From: an uncultured Muribaculaceae bacterium
GTDB taxonomy: Bacteria > Bacteroidota > Bacteroidia > Bacteroidales > Muribaculaceae
Direction: 5' to 3'
DNA length: 64,000 nucleotides
Assembly (NCBI GenBank): GCA_910584365.1
Contig: CAJUAF010000012.1
Span: forward strand, 1 to 64,000
The position numbers were made by a program, and so were the translations under genes. The notes below the pieces were generated by a model. It was not told the origin of the DNA and did no database searches. It saw nothing but the letters and a program-made list of their open reading frames with translations. This document shows, in pieces, positions 53,505 to 62,926 of the stretch (within the stretch, counting starts at the first letter, position 1; every line of letters starts with the position of its first letter).

Positions 53505-54293
53505 TCAGTTGTCCTTTACAATACCGTTGGGGATGCGGGAAAGCCCGGAAGTCCGTGTATCCTCCATCAGACGTATGTTGCGCGGATCGCTCTCGCGGGA
53601 CCGTTCCGGATGATACAGATGATACTGCACGGCGCCGAATTTCAGGAAACGCTTCTTTACTCCGGCGTTAATCAGGCGCCAGGAAAGTTCCGAATCCTCC
53701 CGGCCCCAACCGGTAATATCCTCATTGTAGCCGTTGACCCGCAGAAGGTCTTCACGCCATACGGCCATGTTGCAGCTTCTGACGTAACTTCCGTCCGAAG
53801 ATTTGTAACGGCGCATCAGCGGTGTAAGCCAGGGTATCCGGCGCCCGTTCAGACTCCCTTTCACTCCCTTTTCGCCCGGTTTGATTTCAATACGTCCGCT
53901 CCGGAGAATTTCATCGGTGAGTTCCGGCGAAAGCAGTACGCGGGAACCGCACACGAATTCACCCTTGCGGGCATTCCTGACATGGTCCAGCACAAACCCG
54001 GGATGAAGAATCATGTCCCCGTCAATCTGGATAATGTAGTCGCCTGTGGCAACGGCTATGGCCCGGTTCCGGGCCGCTCCGGCGCGGAATCCTTCGTCGG
54101 GTTGCCACGCATGGCGGACCGGAACAAAAGATTCAAAGGAGAATTCCTCGATCAGCCGCCGGGTCTCCTCTCCCGAGCCGTCATCGGCAATTACAATCTC
54201 GTCGGGGAGCATACGCTGGTTCATTACGCTTCGCAGACAGAGTTCCAGCATACGCGGAGCGTTATAGGTCGTAATTAGCAAGGATGTAGTCAT
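53505..54293 (-). CDS. Glycosyltransferase family 2
   Basis: This 262-residue protein is a GT-A fold transferase: SLLITTYNAPRMLELCLRSVMNQ at the start, DGSGEET and QIDGDMI as the DXD-like motif, and GWGREDSELSWRL near the C-terminal part, typical of GT2 galactosyl- or glucosyltransferases. The start at 54293 is preferred; an ATG at 54371 would overlap the neighbouring gene. It lies 34 bases after the next GT gene on the same strand. The acceptor is unknown. Confidence 0.87.
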   Translation of the reverse strand: MTTSLLITTYNAPRMLELCLRSVMNQRMLPDEIVIADDGSGEETRRLIEEFSFESFVPVRHAWQPDEGFRAGAARNRAIAVATGDYIIQIDGDMILHPGFVLDHVRNARKGEFVCGSRVLLSPELTDEILRSGRIEIKPGEKGVKGSLNGRRIPWLTPLMRRYKSSDGSYVRSCNMAVWREDLLRVNGYNEDITGWGREDSELSWRLINAGVKKRFLKFGAVQYHLYHPERSRESDPRNIRLMEDTRTSGLSRIPNGIVKDN

Positions 54294-54327
54294 TCCGTGA
54301 ATAAACTTGGGATAGCGGGAGGGAACA

Positions 54328-55329
54328 TCAGGGAAAACATCCGCGGGTCTTCCGGCGACTCGCGAACTCAAAGATATATGACAGTCTTACTTTCCGGCAG
54401 AATGAAGGAATGGAATTCAGCAATGTTATATAGCGTTTGAGTGTCTTCGGCCTCAGGGAGGGTACGGCCATCTCAAGAAACGGCCTCGAAGCCTCGCGGA
54501 TACGGTAGAAATAATCATAGCTGTCCGGATCCGACAGGCAGTAGCGGGCGATTTTCTTGGCGGCGATGACGGCGCTCTCGATAATCATGGCCGACAGATG
54601 GCTCTCGGTAAAAAGCGGAGGAAGATTGTCAACGATGAACCGGTACCGCTCTATGTCGGCGGTCAGTTTGTCGAAATACGTGGCAGGATTAGTGCTGTTG
54701 ACTACTCCCGAACGGCGCATACGGTAATGATAGAACGGCGTGGCGTCTATGGCGAACCGTTCCGCCCGGGAGAACCAGCGGAGCATCACTGCCGAATCCT
54801 CATAGAAATTCCTACCCTCGGGATAAAAATCTCCGATAACCTCGCGACGGAAAAGTTTGTCGCACGACAAACTCTGGACCAGTCGGTCCTCTATCAGCAT
54901 TTTCAACGCTTCCGAACGCTGGTAGACCGCCGGGGCCGGAACCGGCTCCTTCGCCCTTGACCCGTAAGTATATTCGAAGAAATAACCGCAGACGGCGATA
55001 TCGCTCTGAGTGCGTGTTATTTTCTCCAGCATATATTCGTACATCAGGGGGTCAATCCAGTCGTCGCTGTCAACGAACCCTATATATTCTCCCCGGGCAA
55101 TCCTGAGAGCGGCGTTGCGGGCCGCCGAACGCCCGGCGTTGGACTGGTGGATGACTTTGACGCGGGTGTCTCTGGCGGCATACTCGTCGCATATCGCCGG
55201 AGAATTGTCCGTCGAGCCGTCATCCACCACTATCACTTCGATGTCTTTCAGTGTCTGGGCCAATACAGAGTCGAGACACTGTCTCAGATATGTCTCTACG
55301 TTGTAGACCGGGATTATTATCGAAACCAT
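54328..55329 (-). CDS. Glycosyltransferase family 2
   Basis: This 333-residue GT2 protein has the start motif IIIPVYNVETYLRQCLDSVLAQTLKDIEVIVVDDGSTDNS and the DXD-like FVDSDDW. The C-terminal third is helical and basic. It precedes the gene at 53505 on the same strand, so the two may act on one glycan. The USP gene ends 39 bases upstream of its start. Confidence 0.9.
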   Translation of the reverse strand: MVSIIIPVYNVETYLRQCLDSVLAQTLKDIEVIVVDDGSTDNSPAICDEYAARDTRVKVIHQSNAGRSAARNAALRIARGEYIGFVDSDDWIDPLMYEYMLEKITRTQSDIAVCGYFFEYTYGSRAKEPVPAPAVYQRSEALKMLIEDRLVQSLSCDKLFRREVIGDFYPEGRNFYEDSAVMLRWFSRAERFAIDATPFYHYRMRRSGVVNSTNPATYFDKLTADIERYRFIVDNLPPLFTESHLSAMIIESAVIAAKKIARYCLSDPDSYDYFYRIREASRPFLEMAVPSLRPKTLKRYITLLNSIPSFCRKVRLSYIFEFASRRKTRGCFP

Positions 55330-55368
55330 CTGTTGTTACGTTTCCTCAGAATTCCAATAGAACAGGCA

Positions 55369-56511
55369 TCAGACCGGTATGACCATCATCGGGATATCGG
55401 CCCGGAACAGTATCTTGTGCGCCAGAGAGGGATTGAACAGGCGGGCGAAGACCGTCCGCTTCTTGTTGGGAACGCAGATAAGCTGGAAAGGTATGTCATC
55501 CATTATTTTGCTGAAATCGTCAAGCAGATGGCTCACCTCTATCGTGCGGGCCTCGAACTTGTAGCCGGGGAAATGATTACGGCAATACAGAAGCAGATTG
55601 CGCGTGGCCGTGTCACCTTTCTTTTCCGCCCGGACGCTGTCATTTCGGAAGCTCCATTCGCGCCTCCCCGGAATATGGATCAGCATGACCTCGAGAGGCA
55701 GCTTAGGGAAAAGCCTGTAAAGGGAATCAATGGCTATCAGGTCCTGCTGGTCGAGGTTGCACACGAACGCCACCTGACGCAGGTTGACCAGCGAATCGAT
55801 GTCGATATTCTCCGGAACGGTGAACGCCGGAGTGCGGCAGGAATCGAGTACTTCAGCCGTCACGCTTCCTATCAGCTCAGTCTCCTTCTTATGAGCGCCC
55901 CGGGTTCCCATCACTATCAGCCGGGGATTCATCTCCCGGGCGTATTCCAGGATTACTTCCTCGGGAATTCCCTCCTTTACGCTGGTAGAGAATTTTACCG
56001 CCGGGACGCTCCCTTCCTTAATCCATCCGCGTATCTTCTCGGCGTATTTCTCCATTAGTTTCCGGGATTCCTCTCCGACGGTCTGCATCTCCTCCATATT
56101 GGCCAGCTGGTAATCGTAGGAATCAGTCAGGTCCGGTGCGGTCTCCACCGTCGGAGCCAGATAAGAATAAAGCATCTCGATCTGCAGTCCCAATGAGGAA
56201 GCAAGTATAAAAGCCAGCCGCGCGGCCTTGTCGCTGTGGGAGGAAAAATCGGTGGGAACCAGTATCTTTCCCCAGCTTACGTGCGTGTCGGCCGAGGGGA
56301 GGTTGAAGATCTCTATGTTCTCTACGATCCGGAGAGCTTTCGGGAGATCGGATTCCTTGATCCGGATTCTGACACCGGCGGCCACCGTCGGTTCGGCAAG
56401 ATTAACGTTGTTCAGCTCCACATAGATGCCTTCCCTCTCCAGAAGGCTTTTCAGCGAGAGGGCGAGGTCGTAAGTGTGAATAGCTAATGTTATCAGTCTG
56501 TTTGGGGTCAT
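55369..56511 (-). CDS. Tandem universal stress protein with DUF2007-like N-terminus
   Basis: This 380-residue protein has three parts. The first 70 residues (LSLKSLLEREGIYVELNNVNLAE...GVRIRIKESDLPKALRIVE) look like a DUF2007-type ferredoxin-like signal domain. Two USP domains follow; the first, from about residue 80, has ILVPTDFSSHSDKA and VMGTRGAHKKETELIGSVTAEVL with the G-2x-G-9x-G ATP-binding run, and the second is more diverged. USP proteins respond to stress and may bind ATP. The N-terminal addition is unusual. Confidence 0.83.
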   Translation of the reverse strand: MTPNRLITLAIHTYDLALSLKSLLEREGIYVELNNVNLAEPTVAAGVRIRIKESDLPKALRIVENIEIFNLPSADTHVSWGKILVPTDFSSHSDKAARLAFILASSLGLQIEMLYSYLAPTVETAPDLTDSYDYQLANMEEMQTVGEESRKLMEKYAEKIRGWIKEGSVPAVKFSTSVKEGIPEEVILEYAREMNPRLIVMGTRGAHKKETELIGSVTAEVLDSCRTPAFTVPENIDIDSLVNLRQVAFVCNLDQQDLIAIDSLYRLFPKLPLEVMLIHIPGRREWSFRNDSVRAEKKGDTATRNLLLYCRNHFPGYKFEARTIEVSHLLDDFSKIMDDIPFQLICVPNKKRTVFARLFNPSLAHKILFRADIPMMVIPV

Positions 56512-56542
56512 GGAGCTTGTCTGGATTTATATACTACACAGA

Positions 56543-56581
56543 GCTATGGCGCGTTCGCTTTTCAGGCCGACGCGCCATAGC
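56543..56581 (-). terminator. Possible terminator of the small DNA-binding protein gene
   Basis: A perfect 12-base stem (56543-56554 with 56570-56581) lies between the small gene and the USP gene. No T run follows. Confidence 0.5.
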
Positions 56582-56631
56582 AATAATCTTTTGGTTTAGG
56601 TAAAACTGAAGCCGTTGGCGGCACTTCCGTC

Positions 56632-56898
56632 TTATTTTTCCTTCTTCTTCTCCTCTTCCTGAAGAATTTCTACGGCCATGTCATAGATGGTGGTGTCATC
56701 GAGGACTACGATACCCCCGTCGGGACCCGGTTCGATGTGCAACCCGCAGTTCTTGCCGAATTCGTAGTTGGAACCTCCGAAATAGTTACGGACAGTCTGG
56801 GGAGTTGTATTGAGTTTGTCGGCAATGCGGGCAGTTGCGCCATCGGGAAGTGCGTCTTTGATGCGACGGAGATCGTTGAAAGAAATTGTCTTTGTCAT
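56632..56898 (-). CDS. Small HTH-like DNA-binding protein
   Basis: This 88-residue protein begins MTKTISFNDLRRIKDALPDGATARIADKLNTTPQTVRNYF, a helix-turn-helix (with NTTPQTVRNYF as the likely recognition helix), and ends in a charged helix. The start at 56898 is preferred; an ATG at 56937 is also in frame. I do not know a function; a role as a small regulator is inferred from the motif. It is separate from the Bat operon by about 200 bases. Confidence 0.72.
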   Translation of the reverse strand: MTKTISFNDLRRIKDALPDGATARIADKLNTTPQTVRNYFGGSNYEFGKNCGLHIEPGPDGGIVVLDDTTIYDMAVEILQEEEKKKEK

Positions 56899-57059
56899 GC
56901 GCGTATGGATTTTTGGGTTTGAAATTCTAAGAATCAAGGGTCGGAGAGGAATTTTCCCTAAATTTATACACTTAATTTGATATAACCAAATTTTTATAGT
57001 GTGTTATAAAACATATATTTATGGTTAAATCCCTTAATAAGTCAAAAGTCAACAACTTA

Positions 57060-57087
57060 GAGCGCCACATTTTTGAGTGGGGCGCTC
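57060..57087 (-). terminator. Possible terminator of the Bat operon
   Basis: GAGCGCC (57060-57066) pairs with GGCGCTC (57081-57087), extendable by two more pairs across a two-base bulge. It lies 13 bases past the batE stop. Confidence 0.5.
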
Positions 57088-57100
57088 CCCACCCTCTGTC

Positions 57101-57991
57101 TCAGATCCGTTCCACCTCGGAAGCCTTCACCCAGGCGCGTTCGCCGCGTCCGACCAGCACTTCATACCATGTTCCTCCCGCACCGGAAGAAACCGAGTCG
57201 ATGATCTCCACTTTGGTCCCTTCGTGAAGAAGAAACGCCTGCTCGGACTGACTGCGGGCCTCGCGCGGAGAGGTGGAAAGCTGCGAAGCCGGAGGGAGTA
57301 TGATGGCATAGTTGTCGGAATTCACCCGGTTGGCCGCAGCGAAAGCCACTATGACGGCACCCACAGTAACCAGGAAGATTATGAATCCGCCGAAAAAGCT
57401 CGCTTTTTTCACAGCGATGGCAGAGGAGAAGATATAGACAGCCAGCGCTCCCAGGAAGACCGCGAACAGAATCAGCGTGATCCATGCCCATGTATCGGGA
57501 TGGAAGAAGCCGACCGTCCCTTCCCAGACGGAATCGAGATATGAACCGCTGTCAATCTGCTTGTCAGCGATCCGGGAATTGACAAACTCCAGGTTCGCGC
57601 GGGCATCGGTATTGGTGGGGTCGAGTTTAAGCGCCCTTTCGTAATTGACAATAGCTTTTCCGAGATTTCCCTGACGGTAATATGCGTTCCCGAGGTTATA
57701 GAACAGCTGGCTGGAACTGCCATCCTTTTTCAGCGCCTGGAGATAGAGCGATTCCGCCTCGGTGAAATTATCGGCACTGTACGCCGAATCGCCTCTCTGG
57801 GCGAGAATTTCGCCCGAAAGCGCCTCGACAGAAACGGCCGGCATGGCGTCCGGAACGTTCTGCGACATATCTTCCGTGATGACTTGGGGGCCCCCCCCTG
57901 TCAGGGTATCCGCCTGAGTCTGAGCCACAGCGCCCGCAGTTCCCAGGCCAAAAGTTCCTATAAAAAACAATATGATGTCTGTGAGTTTCAT
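57101..57991 (-). CDS. batE: Aerotolerance protein BatE
   Basis: This 296-residue membrane protein has an N-terminal signal, TPR repeats (about 55-145: RGDSAYSADNFTEAESLYLQALKKDGSSSQLFYNLGNAYYRQGNLGKAIVNYERAL...), two membrane helices in the middle and a C-terminal SH3-like domain. BatE was named in a Bacteroides operon for oxygen tolerance. It is the last gene of the operon, 9 bases after batD. Confidence 0.88.
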   Translation of the reverse strand: MKLTDIILFFIGTFGLGTAGAVAQTQADTLTGGGPQVITEDMSQNVPDAMPAVSVEALSGEILAQRGDSAYSADNFTEAESLYLQALKKDGSSSQLFYNLGNAYYRQGNLGKAIVNYERALKLDPTNTDARANLEFVNSRIADKQIDSGSYLDSVWEGTVGFFHPDTWAWITLILFAVFLGALAVYIFSSAIAVKKASFFGGFIIFLVTVGAVIVAFAAANRVNSDNYAIILPPASQLSTSPREARSQSEQAFLLHEGTKVEIIDSVSSGAGGTWYEVLVGRGERAWVKASEVERI

Positions 57992-58000
57992 TGCCGGAGA

Positions 58001-59857
58001 TTATTTCTTATTGAACTTGCTTTTCTCAAGGGAATTGATGGTGCGGGTGGCTTCCTCGTAAAGTGCTTCAACGGATGCCTCCGAGGAGGAATCCGGAGTA
58101 TAGCGGGCCATCTCGCACTGGTCGAGTACCTCGATTACCTTGTCGGCGTTCTCCTGGGTGACGCCGCGCGAAAGAAGCGTTTCGAGGATGTTCTGACGCG
58201 TAAGCTGGGAGACAGGCATGGAGAGTTTGTCCCCGAGATAGCCCCACATGGCTTTAAGCATCGCCTCATAGAACTGTTCAGGCTGACGGGCCTTCATGAA
58301 CTTCTCGGCGGCACGCAGTCGGCGGCGCGCTACCTTGTTGGCCCGGGCGTTGCGACGCCCGGCCACGTCGGCGTTAAGCCTTACCTGACGGCCATAAACC
58401 AGCACCGCCGTAACAAGCGCCAGCACCAGCAACACCGGGACGGCCCAGTACCACCAGTTGAAAATCACCGGCTGATGAACTTTCGACAGGTTCTTGGCGC
58501 CGGTCTTGATATGGAGAATATCAGTATTCTTGGCCTCGATTTCCATCTGCTCGGCGCTTACCGAAGTACCGCTGCCTTTGGCGATATCCATCGTGTAGCC
58601 GGGAGCTGTAAGCGTCACATAGCTACGCTTCGCCGGGTCAAAATATATGAACTTCTGGTCGGGAATCCTGAACGTGCCGACGCTCTGAGGTACCAGCGTA
58701 TAGTCGACCACCATAGTGCCGGTAACCGTGGCGCCGCTGACACGGGTACGGTAGTCGGTCTTGGGTGTGAACTGCTCGAATTCCGTGGGGAGTTCAGGTT
58801 TGGGTTCATGGAGATACTTGATATTTCCGGTACCTGTCACGATGTACTCCAGCGAGGCGGCTTCCCCGGTTTTCAGTTTCTCGGGGGAAAGACGGCTCTC
58901 GAAGGTGAAGGAACCCACGGCATTGTCGAATCCGGCGGGACGGGGTTCGGGGAGGGGGGTGATGTCTACCGTCGAGGTGAACGGCTGGAGATGTACGTCT
59001 TTCTCCACGGGGCGTCCCGAGATAAACCATCCGTTGGATACTCTCTCGATCTGCACCACACTCAGGTCATATTTTCCGGAATTAATGGTGAGCTTTCCGG
59101 ATTTCTGCGGGAAGATGATGCACTTCTTGAGAACGGCGGTAACATAATTCTGCCCCTTGTAGTTCTCCACGGCGTTCAGGGCTGCCTGTGTGTCGACCTC
59201 CTCGATGAGGAAGCCGTCAAACGTCGGCGGAGACGTCATCATGAAAGAATTGATGCGCTGGAACTTGGTGTACAGCTTGATGGTACACTCGATGGCCTCC
59301 TGCTCGTAGGCATGGCTCTTGTTGAGGATAATCCTTACGAAAATGTCATCTTTGGAAATGGGGTGCGAAGTGTCGTCCTGCGACGCCATATCGTCAACAT
59401 GGACCGACTGCTGGGGCTGTCGTCCGTAGCCATAACCGTATCCCCCCTGCTGCTGTCCCTGGGTAGCCTTGTCGGCGGGAAGCACAGTGAACTTCGCGGG
59501 CTGGGAGGTGAGCTTCTTTCCGTCCGCTATGATGGATGCGGCCGGTATGGTGAAGGTTCCCTCCTCCTCGGCCCGATAGATGAAAGTGTATTCCACCGTA
59601 CTGGACGAAGACGCCTGCCCGTTGATTATCTGATAGCTCTGCGAAGTGCTGACCCCGGGCTGGGGATTAAGCAGCTTGCAGCCGCTGATAGCCGGCGCGT
59701 TGAGGCTTGTGCCTTCCCCGTTCGACAGCCGGTAAGTGACGGCGAACCGGTTCCCGGCGATAACGTTCCGGGGAGGTATTACCTGGAAAGAGGTCTGAGC
59801 CGCCAGGGAAAACGCTGTCAGAAAGAGAAGGGATAATATTGTCAAATACTTTTTCAT
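58001..59857 (-). CDS. batD: Aerotolerance protein BatD
   Basis: This 618-residue protein has a signal peptide (about 1-20), large extracytoplasmic beta-sandwich domains (PPRNVIAGNRFAVTYRLSNGEGTSLNAP...), one membrane helix near 455-475 and a basic cytoplasmic tail. BatD proteins are part of the Bat complex in the envelope. The exact biochemical role is unknown. Another BatD-like gene occurs upstream (62927). Confidence 0.88.
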   Translation of the reverse strand: MKKYLTILSLLFLTAFSLAAQTSFQVIPPRNVIAGNRFAVTYRLSNGEGTSLNAPAISGCKLLNPQPGVSTSQSYQIINGQASSSSTVEYTFIYRAEEEGTFTIPAASIIADGKKLTSQPAKFTVLPADKATQGQQQGGYGYGYGRQPQQSVHVDDMASQDDTSHPISKDDIFVRIILNKSHAYEQEAIECTIKLYTKFQRINSFMMTSPPTFDGFLIEEVDTQAALNAVENYKGQNYVTAVLKKCIIFPQKSGKLTINSGKYDLSVVQIERVSNGWFISGRPVEKDVHLQPFTSTVDITPLPEPRPAGFDNAVGSFTFESRLSPEKLKTGEAASLEYIVTGTGNIKYLHEPKPELPTEFEQFTPKTDYRTRVSGATVTGTMVVDYTLVPQSVGTFRIPDQKFIYFDPAKRSYVTLTAPGYTMDIAKGSGTSVSAEQMEIEAKNTDILHIKTGAKNLSKVHQPVIFNWWYWAVPVLLVLALVTAVLVYGRQVRLNADVAGRRNARANKVARRRLRAAEKFMKARQPEQFYEAMLKAMWGYLGDKLSMPVSQLTRQNILETLLSRGVTQENADKVIEVLDQCEMARYTPDSSSEASVEALYEEATRTINSLEKSKFNKK

Positions 59858-59943
59858 CTGTTCTGAAATAAGTCAGCTTTACACTTTATAAATAGTTGAA
59901 CGGAGAGAAGAACCGTGGGGCATGGTCCCCGTGTTGCGGAAGA

Positions 59944-60807
59944 TTACCAGGGTTTGCCTGTCTGCCGGCGGCCGGCCTGCTTTTCCTGGCCCTGCTTCAT
60001 AAGCTCTACCTTCTGGCGGGTAGCCGATTCCTTGTCATCCATGGCTTTCAGAATCTGGTCGGCGCTCTGCTGGCTCAGGCCCTGCTGCTGTTGTTGTTGT
60101 TGTTGCTGCTTGTCCTGGTTCTGCTGCTGTTGCTGCTGATCCTGATTCTGCTTGTCCTGATCTTTGTTCTTATCCTGGTTCTGGTCCTGATTCTGCTGGT
60201 CCTGCTGCTGGTCCTGCTGGTCCTGCTTGTCTTTGTTCTGGTCCTGATTCTGATCTTGATTCTTGTCCTGGTTTTTGTCCTGATTCTGGTCCTGTTCCAG
60301 CTTTTTCAGCTGGGCCAGGCGCAGGTTCTGGCGCGCCTGGTTGTTCTCAGGATTACGGCGCAGGGCATTCTTATACATCTCGATGGCGGCGGCGTAGTCC
60401 TCCGCCTTGTAGGCGATATTGCCTCTGTCATAGAAAGAGTTCTCCGCCAGTTGCAGATCCTGGGTGTTGCCGGCCGTTCCGGCCAGAATCCTGTCGGCCT
60501 GCTGGATAAGGGAGTCACCTTTGTTGGCCAAGTCCTCGCCGCGCTGTTTGAGATAGGAGGAAGCGAGGTTGAACTGTGCGCGTCCGTTGTCGGGATTTTC
60601 CCCAAGTGCCTTCTTGAAATTCACCTCGGCTTCGGCATAGCGCTGTTTGTCATAGAGGTCTTTGCCGTCCTTCATATAGTTGCGCTCCCGTTTGGTCGAC
60701 TTGCGGACGCCGTCCTGTTCCTCCCCGGAGGATGAACAGCCCGACAGCCCGAGAACCAGCAGATTCACGGTCGCGATGAGAGTTAATATCTTGAAGATTC
60801 GCATCAT
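59944..60807 (-). CDS. batC: Aerotolerance TPR protein BatC with Q/N/D/K-rich tail
   Basis: This 287-residue protein has a lipoprotein-type signal (LVLGLSGCSSSG, Cys near 24), TPR repeats (about 45-165) and a low-complexity stretch of about 75 residues made only of Q, D, N and K, including a run of nine Q. The C-terminal 45 residues are helical. BatC TPRs may dock other Bat proteins. The tail is unusually long and repetitive. Confidence 0.85.
   Translation of the reverse strand: MMRIFKILTLIATVNLLVLGLSGCSSSGEEQDGVRKSTKRERNYMKDGKDLYDKQRYAEAEVNFKKALGENPDNGRAQFNLASSYLKQRGEDLANKGDSLIQQADRILAGTAGNTQDLQLAENSFYDRGNIAYKAEDYAAAIEMYKNALRRNPENNQARQNLRLAQLKKLEQDQNQDKNQDKNQDQNQDQNKDKQDQQDQQQDQQNQDQNQDKNKDQDKQNQDQQQQQQNQDKQQQQQQQQQGLSQQSADQILKAMDDKESATRQKVELMKQGQEKQAGRRQTGKPW
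60082..60300 (-). repeat. Low-complexity Q/N/D/K repeat within batC
   Basis: The coding strand repeats Q, D, N and K codons for about 73 residues, with a run of nearly pure CAA/CAG codons at 60082-60108 and imperfect 9-15-base units after it. Repeats of this type can change length by slippage. Confidence 0.75.
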
Positions 60808-60817
60808 AATCAGAATA

Positions 60818-61900
60818 TTAGGAATTTTGTCCCGAAGTTTTTTTCTTGCGTAGGGATGTGCCGGCGATTTTCTGGCGTGAGAAGAAGGTGTAACGCTTCA
60901 GCCAGCCGATTTTCGTCGGAAGCACCACGGCGTCAATCACCAGCAGGATAAGAGCCAGCCAGACAAATACCGGGAACTGTTCGGCGCTCGCCTTGTAGGT
61001 CACGTGCTGAAGGTCGCTTTTTTTGATTTTGTCAAGCTGATCTACCAGCGACGACAACGCTTTGGAGGAAGAACCGTTGATATAGACGCCGCCACCAGCC
61101 TGAGCGATCTCTTTGGCCATCTTTTCGTTCAGGAAGGTGGTCACCGGCGCGCCGGATTCGTCTTTCATGAAATCGCCGTGGCGGTTGACGGGAATCGGAG
61201 CGCCCTTGATAGAACCGACGCCCATGACATCCACCTCGATACCGAGGCTCTGGGCGTACTTGGCCATCTCTACGGCGTCCCCTTCGTGGTTCTCGCCGTC
61301 AGTTATGACGATAATCGCCTTGTTGACATCTTCGGCGGGAGAGAAGGAGTTGATTGCCATATTGATAGCGGTGCCTATGGCCGTACCCTGGGTCTGTACC
61401 ATATCGGTGGAAATTTCATCGAGATACATCCGGGCTGACACGAAATCCGTGGTGATGGGGAGCTGTGTATATGCCTCTCCTGCGAAAACTATCAGGCCGA
61501 CTTTGTCGTTGCCGAGCTTGTCTATGAGGTTGCCGAGCAAATACTTGGCGCGGTCCAGGCGCGATATGCCGTTGAGGTCGTCGGTCGAGGACGCGAGCAT
61601 GGAGCGGGAGACGTCGAAGGCGATCATCACTTCGATTCCTTCCGTGGACTCCACTTCCTCTTTCTCTCCCGCTCGCGGACGGGCCACGGCTATTATCAGC
61701 GCCGTAAGCGCCAGCAGTTCGAGAGTGATCTTTATCGCCGGCTTATAGGGGGAAGCCTCGGGCATCAGCGGTTCGAGGTTACGCAGCTGACCGTAGCGGC
61801 GCAGTTTCCTTTTGCGGGCCACGCGCGACCAATACCACAGTCCCAGAAGGACCGGGACCAGAATCAGCAGGTACAGAAGTGAGGGATATGCGAATGACAT
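60818..61900 (-). CDS. batB: Aerotolerance VWA protein BatB
   Basis: This 360-residue protein has an N-terminal membrane helix, a von Willebrand factor A domain (IEVMIAFDVSRSMLAS near 88-103 holds the MIDAS Asp-x-Ser-x-Ser, with ITDGENHEGD further on), a membrane helix near 315-335 and a basic tail. BatA and BatB are membrane VWA proteins of the same fold. It starts 4 bases after batA. Confidence 0.93.
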   Translation of the reverse strand: MSFAYPSLLYLLILVPVLLGLWYWSRVARKRKLRRYGQLRNLEPLMPEASPYKPAIKITLELLALTALIIAVARPRAGEKEEVESTEGIEVMIAFDVSRSMLASSTDDLNGISRLDRAKYLLGNLIDKLGNDKVGLIVFAGEAYTQLPITTDFVSARMYLDEISTDMVQTQGTAIGTAINMAINSFSPAEDVNKAIIVITDGENHEGDAVEMAKYAQSLGIEVDVMGVGSIKGAPIPVNRHGDFMKDESGAPVTTFLNEKMAKEIAQAGGGVYINGSSSKALSSLVDQLDKIKKSDLQHVTYKASAEQFPVFVWLALILLVIDAVVLPTKIGWLKRYTFFSRQKIAGTSLRKKKTSGQNS

Positions 61901-61904
61901 GGAT

Positions 61905-62891
61905 TTACGGAATTGTTCTGAGCCAGGTTTGACGTAATATCAGTTCGAGAAGGAGAAGTCCGAGCGCCGCAAGTGCCCAGGGCAGATAGCAGTCTTCGGT
62001 ATGGGAAAAATGTCTTACATCGATTTCGGATTTCTCCAGCTGGTCGATTTCAGAGAATATTTCCTGAAGAACTCGGTTTCCGGTGGCGCGGAAATATTTC
62101 CCCCCGGTGATGGAGGCGATCTGTTTCAGAGTCGCTTCGTCGATAACAACCGGCTGCGGCTGATATTCGATGCGTCCGAACATATTGTACATGGGATAGA
62201 GGGCCGTCCCGTTTGTGCCGATACCTATGGTATAAACCTTGATGCCCATCTTGTGGGCGATTTCTGCAGCGGTCAGGGGCGCCACGATACCGGTATTGTT
62301 AGATCCGTCGGTAAGGAGGATGATGCTCTTGGACTTGGCCTTTCCGTCCTTGATTCGATTGATGGAGGTTGCCAGTCCGTCGCCGATGGCGGTACCGTCC
62401 TCCAGCATATCGCGGTTAAGGGCAGTCACATAGTTGGCCAAAGTGGCGCGGTCCGTGGTCATCGGTACTCCGGTGAAGGCCTCACCGGCGAAAACAACAA
62501 GTCCCATATTGTCGTTCTCGCGTCCGTTGATAAAGTTCGCCGCGATTTTCTTGGCCGCTTCGAGGCGGTCAGGCTTGAAGTCGCGGGCGAGCATAGAGGA
62601 GGAGATATCAAGAGCAATCACCATGTCGGTACCTTCGGTCTTTGAGGTGCGCCAGGCATCGCGGGTCTGGGGACGGGCCAGACATACGATAAGACACCCC
62701 AGGGCGAGAATACGCAGGGCATACATCGCATAGAGACCGAACTGACGCGCCGGGCGCCCCAGTTTTCTGAACGGCCCCGTGGTGGAAATTGCCAGTGAGG
62801 GATGGGTGCTGCGCCGCCGCCAGATCCACCACCCTGTCAGCAAGGGGCAGACCAGCAGGAGCCAGAGCATACCGGGATTCGCGAATTGCAT
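61905..62891 (-). CDS. batA: Aerotolerance VWA protein BatA
   Basis: This 328-residue protein has the same layout as BatB: membrane helices at the N-terminus (about 5-20 and 55-70), a VWA domain with DMVIALDISSSMLARDF and LLTDGSNNTGI, and a C-terminal membrane helix. It is encoded upstream of batB, with 4 bases between the two genes. Confidence 0.93.
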   Translation of the reverse strand: MQFANPGMLWLLLVCPLLTGWWIWRRRSTHPSLAISTTGPFRKLGRPARQFGLYAMYALRILALGCLIVCLARPQTRDAWRTSKTEGTDMVIALDISSSMLARDFKPDRLEAAKKIAANFINGRENDNMGLVVFAGEAFTGVPMTTDRATLANYVTALNRDMLEDGTAIGDGLATSINRIKDGKAKSKSIILLTDGSNNTGIVAPLTAAEIAHKMGIKVYTIGIGTNGTALYPMYNMFGRIEYQPQPVVIDEATLKQIASITGGKYFRATGNRVLQEIFSEIDQLEKSEIDVRHFSHTEDCYLPWALAALGLLLLELILRQTWLRTIP

Positions 62892-62926
62892 TGTATATTA
62901 TATATTTACAAAGTCGTTAAACATCA

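Noticed and set aside
57884..59836. Open frame of 650 codons on the plus strand
   Set aside because: It is antisense to batD and shows no protein features beyond the shadow composition.
59896..60735. Open frame rich in Leu and Val that looks like a membrane protein
   Set aside because: It is the reverse reading of the Q/N/D/K repeat in batC; the hydrophobic run is an artefact of CAG/CTG repeats.
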